NCBI RefSeq assembly: GCF_963576675.1
Contig: NC_088916.1
Span: 12,810,501 to 12,874,500 of the forward strand
Source: Euphorbia lathyris
Taxonomy: Eukaryota > Streptophyta > Magnoliopsida > Malpighiales > Euphorbiaceae
Direction: 5' to 3'
DNA: 64,000 nt
Shown here: positions 23,001 to 34,600 of the stretch, piece after piece
Numbering within the stretch: position 1 is the stretch's first letter
Layout of the letters: every line of letters begins with the position of its first letter
Notes under the pieces: model-generated
Database searches by the model: none
Told to the model about the DNA's origin: nothing
What the model saw: only the letters and a program-made list of their open reading frames with translations
Program-made: the position numbers and the translations under genes

Positions 23001-24177
23001 GAATAGATTGCGGAATATTAGGCGGGGTAGGGACGATGTTGATATTTGTGTTTGGAAGCCTGCTACGAGTGGGGTTTTAACTGTTAAGCTCTTGTACGCT
23101 TGGCTTAGATCTCCTCCTACTCAACAGCCTTGGAGTCATTTTTTAAGGTGTCAGAGTGTTCCTCCTGCACACTCGCTTATTGGATGGCGGGCTTATCTTG
23201 GGTATTTGCCAACACATGATCAGCTTCAGTTGCGCGGCTGTCAAGTTGTTTCTCGTTGCAGTTTGTGCTTGTTAGATTCTGAAACGTTGGACCACCTTTT
23301 TGTCTCCTGTCGGTTTTCCAAATTTATTTGGCATGGTGTTAGCTCATTGTTTGGAAGACGAATTAACACAGACTCGACTCTTAAGAATCTAGTTGATCAT
23401 GCTGTTATTCAACGTTTCAGTACTCAAATCGCTGATTTATGGGCGGATGCAATTGTTAATACAGTTTGGGCTCTATGGCTTGCTCGTAATAGGTCCATTT
23501 TTGAGGATGAGAGGGTTGATACTTACATCACGCTGAGACAGATTTGGGGAGCTGTTCGTGAATCTGCTCACACTGGACGGGGCTCCGTTTGGAATTCGAA
23601 AGTTGAACTTCAAATCTTAGGTGAGCTCGGGATTGAAAAGCGCCTTGCTAAGGCTCCGCACATTACTCCGATTTTTTGGCAACCACCTCCGAGGGATTGG
23701 ATTAAGATCAATACTGATGCGTCTGTCATGGGTGCTCCTGGTCCTACGGGTTGCGGAGGTATTTATCGCTCGCATACTGGCATGTGCCTTGATGCGTTTG
23801 CCTTTCCGATTGAAAGTTCCTTTGCTTATCTTGCTGAACTATCTGCTGCTATTTACGCCATTGACATGGCTATCAACAAAGGTTGGTGGAAAATTTGGCT
23901 TGAAAGCGACTCAATGTATGTTGTGCAGATGTTCAAATCTAAATCTTGTTCGGTCCCTTGGTTGCTTAGACAAAAATGGTTCAATTGTTTAAATCAGATC
24001 GATTTTGTGGCTTTTGTGGTGTCTCATATTTTTCGTGAAGGAAATCATGTTGCGGATTCGCTTGCAAATTATGGACGGACGGCAACAGCTTCGACTTGGT
24101 GGGATGTTGTCCCAGATTTTTGTGGATCGGTCTTTTTTCATGATCGTGTAGGACGTTGCGTTTATCGCTTTTCCTAA
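20050..24177 (+). pseudogene. LINE-B ORF2: endonuclease, reverse transcriptase, RNase H; three in-frame stops
   Basis: A single frame of 1375 codons is broken only by TAG 20665-20667, TGA 21109-21111 and TAG 21877-21879; there is no frameshift. The endonuclease starts at once (FLYWNCRG; LGDFNSV; RHHSDHCPL). The reverse transcriptase has its first aspartate in LKVDIRKAFDTLNW (about 21785-21825) and a YADD motif near 22105. A zf-RVT Cys/His segment lies around 23230-23330. RNase H is C-terminal (INTDAS, AELSAAIYA, LESDSMYV, HIFREGNHVADSLA). The function would be target nicking and target-primed reverse transcription. All three stops lie in the first half, so the second half is open. Confidence 0.9.
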
Positions 24178-24355
24178 TTCTTTAGCTTCATTTTATTCTT
24201 TATTCTTTTTGTATTATGACATTTATTTACTCTTTTAATAAATTTGGTTCGGGGCTTTTTTGGGTCTGTGGTGGGGGTGCCAGCATAGCTGGGATGTCCG
24301 CCGCTTACCCTTCCTCGCTAACCAATCTTTAATCAAAAAAATTTATGTAAAATTC

Positions 24356-24840
24356 AAAAAGTTTTATGTGAAACTTGATTTTTCAGAAAGTTAGTGATTT
24401 TTTTTAAATAATAACTTTAAATAAATTAAGTTCACTTTACCTAAATTGTGTCTAAAAATAAAGTATTTACATAAAGTTTAAAAGTTTATGTGGAACATGA
24501 TTTTTTGCGAAGTTAGTGGTTTTTTTTGTAAAATAATAATTTTACGTAAATTATGTCTAATAATAAAGAATTTATATATAGTTGAAAGATTTTTACATGA
24601 AATTTAATTTTTCGTGAAGTTTTTTTTTTAAAATAATAAATTTACATAAATTATGTCTAACCATGGTGGATTTATGTAAATTTCAAAAGTTTTTCATGAA
24701 ATTCAAATTTTGTGCAGTTAATGTTTTTTTTTATAAACTAACCACTTTACATAAATTAAGTCTCAATTTAAGTAAATTATATTTTACAATGAAAAATTTA
24801 TGTAAGTTAAAAAGTTTTATGTAAAATCGTTTATTTATAA
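24356..24840. repeat. AT-rich tandem repeat, right part
   Basis: About four diverged units repeat GTTAGTGNTTTTTT, a T-rich run, TAAATTATGTCTAA and TTTATGTAAA, at spacings of about 122, 104 and 100 bp. The array continues leftwards as 18540-18716 when LINE-B is removed. No gene. Confidence 0.7.
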
Positions 24841-24994
24841 TAACAAATGTCCAATTGACTAGAAATTGACGAATTGCATATTTATCTTTTACAAACTAGC
24901 AGGGTAAATTAATTTGTGGAATTAAAAACACATAGCCGGTTGGGCCTGTATTGTTCACCCTGTAAGCTCAAAATGGCATTTGCATGTGGGGTGT
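24841..24994. other. Flank containing part of a degenerate short LTR-like/tRNA-like repeat
   Basis: The phrase GGAATTAAAAACACA at about 24921 recurs at about 27148, on the other side of the solo LTR. Both copies are followed by a short GGCCTG/GAGCCT-type sequence. This suggests an older small element interrupted by the solo LTR. Confidence 0.4.
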
Positions 24995-27009
24995 TGATGC
25001 TCGCAAAATATATGGCATTTAACAGGACAAGTGTACCCTATTGCAATAAGTAATAATGTGCTAAGCACGAGATCGAACACAATGACTATTCGTTATAATT
25101 AGTAAATCCATTTAGACTGATCTAATTATTTAGAGGGTTGAATCAAATTGGGGTAAGAGTAATTAACTAATATGAATTAAAAGCAATGAAGGGAACAATT
25201 AACAGGGTAGAAGGTGAATTATTGGAAGGCACAATCTAGGTTGAGGGATCCTTTGATTAAATCCTATGTATGGTTTCAAGGGGGGTTCAAGCTTATATTC
25301 TTGTTATTAATTTGACGGTAATCACCCTAACAAGAAATACGAACGTGATCAAGATTCATATAACCTATTTACATGCATTCAGCTAATGGCTTGGTTAGGC
25401 ATATAACCTAGGACATGTAAAGCATTATGTTTTCTGGTAATTAAGACTAAAGTCGTAGCCCAGCCACAAAGCCGCACTCTTAGTGTCCTAGCGAGGCCAA
25501 ATTATGCAATTTCAAATTAGATAATCTACTGTCGGTTTCATATCTATCTATAATTCTATCTCTGTCAGGTTCAAGGCATTATACTTCAAGCTAGATAATC
25601 TTCATCGAATCATATCTAGCAATAATTCTATTCCTGTCAGTTTCAAAGCATTAAGCATGCATAATTTGATCAATTAAAAGCAACCACATAAACCCTAGAT
25701 CCCTAAACATACAAAATCATCAATCGCATCCTCATCCCAGATTGGATGAGGATTAGTTCATAGACAAACCAATCAGATAGGCAAGGTAAATATGATTAAT
25801 GGAAAACATTTTCAATCAAATATAATAGCAAAAGATAAATAGGGAAAGAGAAAACTAAAACCCGTTTATCAGATCCGATTACAAGATATGAAGGTCGGCC
25901 TCCACCCGTCAATTGTACTTCAAAAGTAAAGAAAAGCAAAATTGAAAGCTAATCTAAAAGGCTGGAAAAACTGAAAACCTAATCTAAAAACTGAGCTAAA
26001 ATTATAATGATCTACATTGTGAATAATTGATTGCCGATACAAAAGAGATATCTCCCTATTTATAGAGTTTAGGAGAAAACTCTAATGTATCAAGGGCAAA
26101 ATAGGGAATTCCAACATATTTTAGTGGATTCTGGGGAAGGATTCGTGCATTTCAACAAGGGGGAAGGCGCTGGGATCGCCTTCCCCGCCTCGTCTCGCCG
26201 AGACATGTGTTGTCTCGACGAGACAAGGCTTTGTCTCGGCAAGACAGGTGAAGCAATTAGCTAAAAGAAGAGGTGACAGGCAGTTGGATTGAACTTTCCC
26301 TAGTTAGGGGCGCTTATTTATTAAACTTAATTAATGAATTTGGCGGAAAATCAAAATCAAGTTTCAATTTTAAGGGACTCCCCCGGGGCTAGTAAATGCA
26401 TACCAATATGATATGACGAGTTAGGGCGATCTAGTGGGAGCGCCGCATCGTTAGCTTGGAAGGCTAGGGGTTATAGTCGACGTTGATTCATCATCTTTAA
26501 CGTCTCTAATTCAAAACCGAACATGAAACTTTGGTTTCATTCGGCTTCTTTATGGAATATGGATAAATTTCTAGCTATAAGCTAGCTTCCTTCTTTGCTG
26601 TGTTTGTAACTGTAAAGAAAGAGAAGTTGGCAGAAACCCTGGGGTCATATAGTAAGTAAGTTTTTCTTAAGCCAACCCCGAGCTAGAGACTTTCTTCGCC
26701 TGTTGTCTCGCCGAGATAGGTGTTCCAATCGGGCAAAAAATTTCGATTTTTTAGCCTTTTAGGTCCCTGATGAGTCCAAAAGTTGCTCCAATGGTCCCTG
26801 AATAGTCCACAAATGCTCCAATGGTCTCTAGTCTGGTTCGAAAATGCTCAAATGGTCCCCAAAGGTCCCTGAAAACATTGATAATGCCATAAGAAGTGGA
26901 AAATACTAAAATTAACTAAAAACTATCAAACTAATACCAATATTAACCAAAAACTAAGTTTAAACAATCGAAATTACTCCTAGAAATGCTATAAATTAAG
27001 GAGCTATCA
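24995..27009. repeat. Solo LTR (2015 bp), second family
   Basis: It starts TGATGCTCGC and ends GAGCTATCA (inverted TGATAGCTC), with a perfect 5-bp duplication GGTGT (24990-24994 and 27010-27014). No internal region is present. Near its left end is an AGCACGAGATCGAACACA phrase of the kind found in Athila-like LTRs. Between about 26190 and 26250, TCTCGNCGAGA palindromes are repeated. Coding orientation cannot be decided without a relative. Confidence 0.85.
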
Positions 27010-27014
27010 GGTGT

Positions 27015-27208
27015 GTAGGATATTAATATAAAATCTACGATTGGGCCTAGCTCGAGCTTTTAGTTCAATCGGTTCTATGACATGGTATCAGATCCTCTTG
27101 GACCAAACGGTCGAGGGTTCGAGTCCTGATAACCTCACTAATTTATGGAATTAAAAACACACGGCGCATTGAGCCTAGCTCGAGCTTTTAGTTCAATCGG
27201 TTGCATTA
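27015..27208. repeat. tRNA-like / TRIM-like repeat remnant with A-box, B-box and PBS-like motifs
   Basis: TAGTTCAATCGG (27061-27072) fits the tRNA A-box consensus and GGTTCGAGTCC (27116-27126) the B-box, 55 bp apart, as in tRNA-derived SINEs. Between them, TGGTATCAGA (27083-27092) matches the initiator-Met primer-binding site of many plant LTR elements. A second copy of GCTCGAGCTTTTAGTTCAATC follows at about 27180. It could be a SINE-like unit or a short terminal-repeat (TRIM) remnant. Confidence 0.4.
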
Positions 27209-27636
27209 CAAATTACATCCATGACCACTGAACTTTACACTTTTTAACATCCGACTACTCAACTTTAACTGATTTCTCAAAATGACCATTAACGGCCTCA
27301 AAATGAAAATATTCAAAAATTAAAGTTGTTCAGAATGACATTTACCATGAAACCATATTTTTTATTTTCCAAAATCACATTTTTTGGAGCTCTGTCTCTC
27401 TAAAAATCCACTTTCTCTCTTAACCAAACAACACCTAAATAACCTCAAAACAAAACTTTTCAAGAATTACAGTTCCTTAAAATATCATTAATTCTTCGAA
27501 TTTTTTATTTTGAGACCGTCAACAGTCGTTTGGAAGCGTTGAATGATCACCGGTGTTAAAAAGTATAAAATTTAGTAGTTATATGGTTAAGAATTGAAGT
27601 TCAACGGTAATAATGTTAAAATGTGTAATTTACCCC
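27209..27636. repeat. MITE-like foldback element
   Basis: The left end has AAATTACATCCATGACCACT and GAACTTTACAC; the right end, read in reverse, gives GGTAAATTACACATTTTAAC and GTTGAACTTC. Such diverged TAAATTACA ends are common in small plant MITEs. I could not identify a target duplication. There is no coding sequence. Confidence 0.5.
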
Positions 27637-28008
27637 AAACTATCATATAAAAATCCACAAAAGCCCCCACAAAAGTCGTATTCAAACTTTTTAACGCCAT
27701 TCAAATTTGAAATGCTAAAATCGTTTTCAGTTTAGGATGGACAAAAATTATAAATTTGATTTGTGTAAAGGGTTTTTTCCATTTCATATGTCACTTTCTT
27801 TATTAAGACAAATATGGCGTCATTGATAAATCAATTGGAAACGTCATCACAAAGGACATGCATGATATTCCACTATATAATTTCTACTTTGGTACTTATT
27901 AATCAACTTTTAAAATAATCTACCGCGAATTTATAGTTGGTTTTAAAAACCTATTTATAATTAGTTTTAAAATCCTACTAAGTAGATTTTAAAAACCTAT
28001 TACATATT
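27637..28008. repeat. AT-rich flank and left arm of a foldback element split by the gypsy insertion
   Basis: From about 27890 (TTGGTACTTATTAATCAAC, ATTTATAGTTGGTTTTAAA) the sequence is inverted relative to about 37715-37985. The gypsy element therefore landed inside an older inverted-repeat element. 28004-28008 (CATAT) is the left target duplication. No gene. Confidence 0.6.
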
Positions 28009-28422
28009 GATAACTTGCCGGATTTGATTTGATGATCCTCGTCGTAGTTACCTGTAAAACAAAACCGGAGACAGGATCTCCGGGAAAACTCTCCGATGAT
28101 CAAGTCAGTTTTATGTGGAATTCTAATAGATTGATAATTGTATTGAGGAAAAATGTGAACTTACCTCTCTTTTGGCTTTCTTATCTCTTTTATAAGCCTT
28201 TCTAGGTAACCGCCGAGGGCGGTTACTCTTTCTGTGCCACGTCCTCTACGTGGCCACAAACGTGGTCTCGTTTTGTTTGAGTGGATGGTTTAGTGCCTTG
28301 TTAGGATTTCGGGGCGGTTAGCCTCTTCCTTTATTAGGAGCCCATTTAATCTTGAACCGTGGGCTTAAGTTTAGGTTGGGCCCGTGTTTATGATTCGGCC
28401 CGGTTGGCTTCGCAGATCATCA
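28009..28422 (-). repeat. 3' LTR of the gypsy element
   Basis: It is bounded by TGATAACTTGCC and GATCATCA on the plus strand and preceded by the CATAT duplication. On the coding strand, it follows the purine tract at 28427-28437. Confidence 0.9.
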
Positions 28423-28426
28423 CATG

Positions 28427-28437
28427 CCTCCCCCCCT
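28427..28437 (-). promoter_or_regulatory. Polypurine tract of the gypsy element
   Basis: The minus strand carries an AGGGGGGAGG run immediately upstream of the 3' LTR. This is the expected site for plus-strand DNA priming. Confidence 0.75.
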
Positions 28438-28667
28438 AGTTTGGCAAGAGCCCTTTAGGGTCTTTTCATATGTTTTAGGCAACTCTTCATCTTTGTCTGG
28501 GTATTCAAAATTCGAAAGTGGTTCTTTCGTTTTCTGTCATTTCCTCTCCGGCATCAACCCTTTTGCGTTCGTCCTTCTCTGCATTCTTTCTCACATGTAA
28601 GTTTCCCTTTCTGTAACTTGTAACTCGTTCAACCATTTTCTTATTTCTGTTCGTTTCCTTCACCGAT

Positions 28668-30990
28668 ATGTCGAACCCTGAACTTGATTTCGCACCTTTC
28701 GACGAAAATTACGATCGCGAGGTGTCTCACGAGGTCGATGAGATGGTTGATGAAGTTTCAACTAGCTCTCCTAGGTCTGATTCTCATCCCGCCGATTTTC
28801 TCCATCTGGCGAATACAACTGATGAGGGCCTAGGTTTCGACCCCAAGAAGTTGATTCCACCACCTGTCCCAACTCCCCGTTTATTACCGAAGAAGGATAG
28901 GTCAGGAAGCCTAGTTTGCCGCGAGACGATTGATGACTTGCGGGAGCAGTATCCTTGGCTTCAAGGCCTGGAAACAGGCATTCCCGGGGAAAATAGAGGG
29001 CCTGGCGACTACCCAAAGGGGTATTTTACCATTTTTGTCGCCCAGATTATCTGCGGTTTCACGTATCCGCTGGCGGATGAGATTGCTTCCATCCTTGGTG
29101 GTTATGGAATCGCACTTGGACAACTGCATCCCAATGGATGGGCCGACTTAACCCTGGATAAGTTTTTGGCGGATTGTCTGGAGGTCCCTTTCTCGCTCGA
29201 GATTTTCTCTAAGCTTCACCACTTCAAAAGCTCGGGGGAGTATTTTACCTTCATCCGACAGAGCGGTTACTACGGCTTTGATGAGAAGTTGAACAAAATC
29301 CGCGAGTGGGACAGGTCTTATTTCTTCATCAAGTTCAATGAGGAGAATCCGAACTTTCTTCGTCGCTGGGGCCGACCTAATGTGAAGAGTTTGAACTTTG
29401 GTTACCCCGGCAAGGAAGAATCCGCTATTGTAAAATTCTTGAAGAGTACTCCCCCTTTCGTATGGACGTATGATCAGGCATTCCATATGCTAAGGAGCCG
29501 AGTAGCGATTGCCTACCGCGAGGGAGATCGCGCTGTCTATATCCCTTATCGCGTTTTCGTACAAGGTACTATTAGCTTATTTCCTAGTTGATGATTTCTC
29601 TTAACCCTTTGCAGGGGTGACCCTTTATCCCAACTCGCTGCAGATCGGGAAGCGAAAGCCTTGGCGAGGAGGAAGAGGCGATCGGCGAGAACAACTTCTG
29701 TTGCAGGGGCGAATTCTCCTGTGGGGGCGACTCCTTCTGTTGAGGCGGCTTCCCCCACAATTGCTTCCGTTTCACAAGGCCCTGCTTCTGCTTCTGAGGA
29801 CCTTCCCTTAACTAGGAAGCGGAAGAGTAATGCGGATACGGAGTCTTCTCGTCCCAGGAAGAAAAATACCTCTGTATCCCTGACTGTTGGTGGTACACCC
29901 ATATCCACCCCATCCAAAGGAAAGGGCAGTACTCCATTTCACGAGGTATCATGATTTACTCACTCTTTTTGTGTTGTTTATTTTCCCTTATCAGTTATTT
30001 GCTGTTCTCCTAATCCCTCTCCTTATGTATTCGCAGCCAATTCCTGATATTAGCGGGTGGTGGACTAGGACCTTTGGTAAAGCCGTGAGCTTTTCCTGTA
30101 AGGACATTGTTTCTTCCATATGCAATGTCCTTGGGCGACTCCCCTCTACTTCTCGCGTGCGCGAACAAGTGCCGCTTCCAACTGCCATGGAGGGGATTGA
30201 GAAGCGTGCTATAGAGGTATATTATTTTTTTACTCATGCTCCATCTTTCAAATACATGTCTCCATTCGCCTTTTTCATTCACGTGTCGTCCTATATGCAG
30301 ATTATCAATTTTGCGGAGGGTGCCCTCTGTAGGGATGTTGAAAGAGCCAGAGAGCTGGAAAGCCTTGGTACTGAATTGGCGACTCAGAAGTCGCTTTTTG
30401 ATGACGTCCAAGGCAAAGTAAAGGTCCTTGAGGGTGCCTGTCAGAAGGCTGTCAGCGAGAGGGAGGAAGCTCTCAAATCCCTCCAGGCTAAGTCCGACGA
30501 GCTTCAGAAGGCCCTTGATGACCTGAATTCGTCCAAGGAAGCTTTGGAGATGCAAAAGAGAAAGGCTGAGGAGATCATAGCTGAAGATAGTTCTCGCATC
30601 TACTGGTACGGAGAGCGGATTCATGCAGCTTATGAGCATGGACATCCAGAGCGCGTACTCAATCGCCCCAGAGTTCCCATTCCTGAAAAGGATTTAGCTG
30701 AAAAATGGGATAAGTTGGAGGCCGAGGATGCCGATATGGATGAGGTACTTCTTCTAGATTGGCAGGGTTTTCAGGACTCTCCAATTGGCCGTGAGATCTC
30801 AAACCAGGATGTAGGAGAAGGGGAACCGCAAAATGTTTCTCACGCTGAGCCAGAAGTACCTCGCTCTGATGCGATTACTAATCTTATTGCTGGGGATTCG
30901 CTTGAAGCAGATCACCCCATTGGAGGAGATGAAGGAGCCGCTGAAGGTGAAGGGGGCAACAGAGGCGAAGGAGAGGAAACTGTAGTGTAG
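28668..30990 (+). CDS. Antisense spliced gene in the gypsy element (gypsy-type transposon/Transposase_28-like domain plus coiled coil)
   Basis: It lies opposite to gag-pol, between pol and the 3' LTR. Exon 1 (from ATG 28668 to about 29565) encodes about 300 residues with a globular part (YPWLQGLETGIPG, GYFTIF, LGQLHPNGW) resembling the plant 'putative gypsy-type transposon' family. Exon 2 (about 29616-29945) is basic and Ser-rich (DREAKALARRKRRS). Exon 3 is 30037-30216 and exon 4 is 30301-30990, ending in TAG; exon 4 starts with a long Glu/Lys/Leu coiled coil and has an acidic tail. Introns 29946-30036 and 30217-30300 have GT and AG ends; the latter is 84 bp without a stop and could be retained. 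The exon 1-2 junction (about 29566-29615) is very short and does not give a clean canonical splice. Function unknown. Confidence 0.65.
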
Positions 30991-31612
30991 TTTTATTTAT
31001 ATTTGAACTGTTGTATGTAACAAACTGCCAGTATATATCAATTTACTTTCTTCACTTGCCGCTTTACTTATATGTGCAATTGCCGTTTTATTCCTCGTTG
31101 CCTTAATGCCTTGCCTTTTGCCGACTTCATACTTGTAATTTTTCGTAGTTAGTTTTGTTTTCGTTAGGGTGGCCAGACCCTTTTTGCAATTTTTTGAGTA
31201 CTCATTTATTCGCTTAATTTTATGCCTTATAATTTTTTCAAATAATCATAAGGTTAACCATAAGGTTTTGCGAATGATGCGTAATCATGCATCCGCCTTT
31301 CTTTTGTAGGCAACACATTTATGTGTTTAAGGTTAACCATAAGGTTTTATGAAGGATGCGTAATGCATCCGCCATTCTTTTGTAGGCAACTCATTTATGT
31401 GTTTGTATTATCAGTTTGAAAAGGACCTGCATTCGGACGTAGCATACTGAATAATTGTAACCATTGAATATCTTTATTGATAAAGAAAAAAGACTTCTCG
31501 TTACATGGGTACATAAACTGTGCGGGGTCAAAGCCTCATTAAAACCTTTTATCAGAAAACCCAGTGGGAAAAAACTCATAAAAGGAAAAAGAGTACTCGT
31601 CATTTCCCTGAA
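30991..31612. other. Noncoding spacer in the gypsy element with a duplicated 80-bp unit
   Basis: It separates the stops of two convergent genes, the antisense gene on the plus strand and pol on the minus. A unit containing AAGGTTAACCATAAGGTTTT, GATGCGTAAT and TTTTGTAGGCAAC occurs twice in tandem at about 31245-31402. 3' UTR and polyadenylation signals for both genes would lie here. Confidence 0.6.
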
Positions 31613-34600
31613 CTACTCGGCCTGTTTATATAGGCGTAGATTCTCTAGATTCCAGGTGCGTGGGAGCTTTTTGCCACTCATTTCTTCTATTTCAAAAGTT
31701 GATGGTCCCAACTTCTTGGATACCCTGTAAGGTCCGATCCAGTTGACGCCTAATTTTCCTTTGCCTTCTCTAGACTGTATTTTATCTGCTTTTTTCAAGA
31801 CCAAATCGCTCTCATTGATTATCACCTGTCGCACCCTTCTGTCATGATACTTCTTGATTCTATTACGATATACTGCCATTCGCATGTAAGCTTTTTCTCT
31901 TCGTTCTTCAACAGAATCCAATGCATCTCTAATGTTGATAGGATTTTGGGTGTCGCAGTAATAAATTACCCGATCTGTAGGCGACTTGATTTCGACAGGT
32001 AGGACTGCTTCGGCTCCATAAACCAGCGAGAAAGGTGTTTCGCCTGTTGCTGCCTTTACAGAAGTTCTGTATGCCCATAACATATGAGGTATCTCATCCG
32101 CCCAACCTGTTTTCTTATCACCTAGTCGCTTCTTGATTCCCCGAATCATGGCCCTGTTGGTAACCTCTGTCATACCATTCGATTGGGGATGATTTACGGA
32201 GGAAAAATGATTCTTGATCCCCATGCTTTCGCAATATGCTTTGAATTTGACACAGTTGAACTGGGTACCATTATCGGTTATAAGCGTTTGTGGGATTCCA
32301 AACCGCATGATAATGTTCTCTCGTAAGAACTCGATCATTCGCTCAGGTGTTTGAGCGGTTACTGCCTCTACTTCTACCCATTTGCTGAAGTGGTCAACTG
32401 CGACTACCAAGTACTTCCTTTTCTTTGTTGTTTCTGGGAACGGGCCCACTATATCGATCCTCCATGTCGCGAATGGCCATGCCGTCATTATAGTGACTTG
32501 TTCGGCTCCGGGGACATGCTTTTCATTCGCATGGATTTGACAGCTGTGACATTCCGCTACCACTTTCTGGGAATCCTCCACCACCTTTGGCCAATAATAT
32601 CCCATCAACTTGACTTTTCTTGCCAACGCCGCGGATGCTTCATGCGCACCACAAATTCCTTCATGGAGTTCTCTCAGCACATAATCTCCTTCATTGCGGC
32701 TAATACATTTCAGCCATGGACATGTATATGATTTCCGGTATAAAGTCCCATCTCGAATTGAGTATCTCGCTGACTGCCCGATTAGCTTTCTGGCTAAACT
32801 TTTATCAACCGACAAATCTCCATGTTCCAGATATTGGCGGATGGGCATCCGCCAATCTTCGTCATCTTCTAGCTCTTCGATGACCATAATCTGATCGGCT
32901 TCGAATGCTGGTGACGACTTTATTTCCAAATTACATGCTTTTTGACTCCATGGGTCTCTACTCGCCGCTGCTTTTGCCAACTCATCAGCCTTTGTGTTCT
33001 GGCCTCTTGGAACATGCACCATCTCCCAGACGATTCCTTTATGTGTTAACTCCTGCGTCAATCTACCGACAACCTGATGGTATTTGACCAGATCTTCCTG
33101 TTTCACCAGATAATTTTTTGTGATCTGATTTATCATGAGTTTAGAGTCGCTGTAGATTACCACTCTTTCTGGCATAAGTTCATTAAGCAACTTCAATCCG
33201 CATATCATTGCTTCATACTCCACAGCATTGTTAGTAGTTTTGAATGTTAACTTTGCCGCATAGTACAGGCGAATAACATCCGGACCCTTGATGACGACTC
33301 CCAGTCCAGCTCCATCTGTGGATAATGCCCCATATGTGAACATACTCCATTCTTCTTTTTGTGCTTTTGGACATTCGTCTTCATCCCACGTGAACTCATT
33401 CACGAAATCGGCAAGTACTTGACTTTTTAGAGCTGGTCTTCCTTCGTAACGAATATCGAACTCTCCCAAGCGAATTGACCATTCCATCAATCGCCCGGAT
33501 GCGTCAGGTTTCTGCAGTACCTTTCGCATTGGAATTCCAGTTCTCACAATGATAGTATGCGCCTGGAAGTATGGCTTCAACCTAGCCGCCGTGGTTATCA
33601 CCGCGAGGGCCATTTTATCTAACCTCGAATATCGAAGTTCTGCATCCTTTAAGACTTTACTCACGTAGTACACCGGATATTGTTGCCCTTCTTCTTCCCG
33701 CACCATTACAGTGCATATCACCGTGCTGGTGACGGATACATAAAGAAATAAATCTTCTCCATCCTCTGGCCTGCTCATTAAGGGCAGATAACATAGTAAT
33801 CGCTTTATCCCCTCGAATGCTTCTTGACAATCCGGTGTCCATTCAAAGGACTTAGATTTTTTGATGGCATTGTAGAAAGGCAGACATCTCCTAGCGGAGC
33901 ATGATATGAATCGCCCTAATGCCACCAACCACCCATTGAGTCTCTGTACTTCTCTTATGCTCCTTGGCGTCTTCATCTCCATCACTGCTTTAACCTTCTC
34001 AAGATTCGCCTCAACTCCTTTTCCACTAACAATGAAACCCAGGAACTTCCCTGCTCTCGCTCCAAACGTGCATTTCTCCGGGTTCAATTTGAGGCCATAT
34101 TTGATCAGCACTTCCAGGATTTCTTTAATATCCTGTGGATGGTCTTGCATCTTCTTGCTTTTAATGATCATGTCGTCTACATAGATCGAGAAGTTCTCGC
34201 CTGATTTGTCTGAAAATATCTTGTTCATCATCCGTTGATATGTTGCTCCCGCATTTTTCAGTCCAAAGGGCATCACCTTGAAGCAATAAGTTGCCTGATG
34301 AGTTATGAATGACGTCTTGATCTCATCCGCCTTCTCCATTGGTATCTGGTGGTAACTGGATTTCACATCGGTGAATGATAAAGCTTCAAATCCCGCAGTC
34401 CCATCTACCAATATATCAATGTTAGGTAGCGGATACATATCCTTCGGACAAGCTTTATTCAGATCTTTGAAGTCTACGCACATTCTGTACGTGCCATTCG
34501 GCTTTTTGACTAGCACCACATTGGCTAGCCATTCCGGATAAGTGACCTCTCGAATTGCATCTGATTTTAGCAAATCCGCCACTGCTTTTTCAATCGCCTT

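Larger units (their letters stand above)
18717..24338 (+). mobile_element. LINE-B: L1-type LINE, 5.6 kb
   Basis: ORF1 and ORF2 overlap, a 160-bp 3' UTR follows, and the element ends in a short A run at about 24335-24340. A perfect 17-bp target duplication, AAATTTATGTAAAATTC, lies at 18700-18716 and 24339-24355. The 5' end lies only 8 bp before the ORF1 start codon (context CCACCATGG), so the element has either a minimal 5' UTR or a 5' truncation stopping just short of the ATG. Its ORFs differ clearly from LINE-A, so it is another family. Confidence 0.93.

Noticed and set aside
24995..27009. Complete small LTR element rather than a solo LTR
   Set aside because: I found no internal pair of direct repeats, primer-binding site or coding sequence between the ends; one terminal inverted pair and one 5-bp duplication fit a solo LTR.
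27061..27126. Functional tRNA gene
   Set aside because: A- and B-box matches exist, but I could not see a cloverleaf with paired acceptor and anticodon stems, and there is a PBS-like motif inside.
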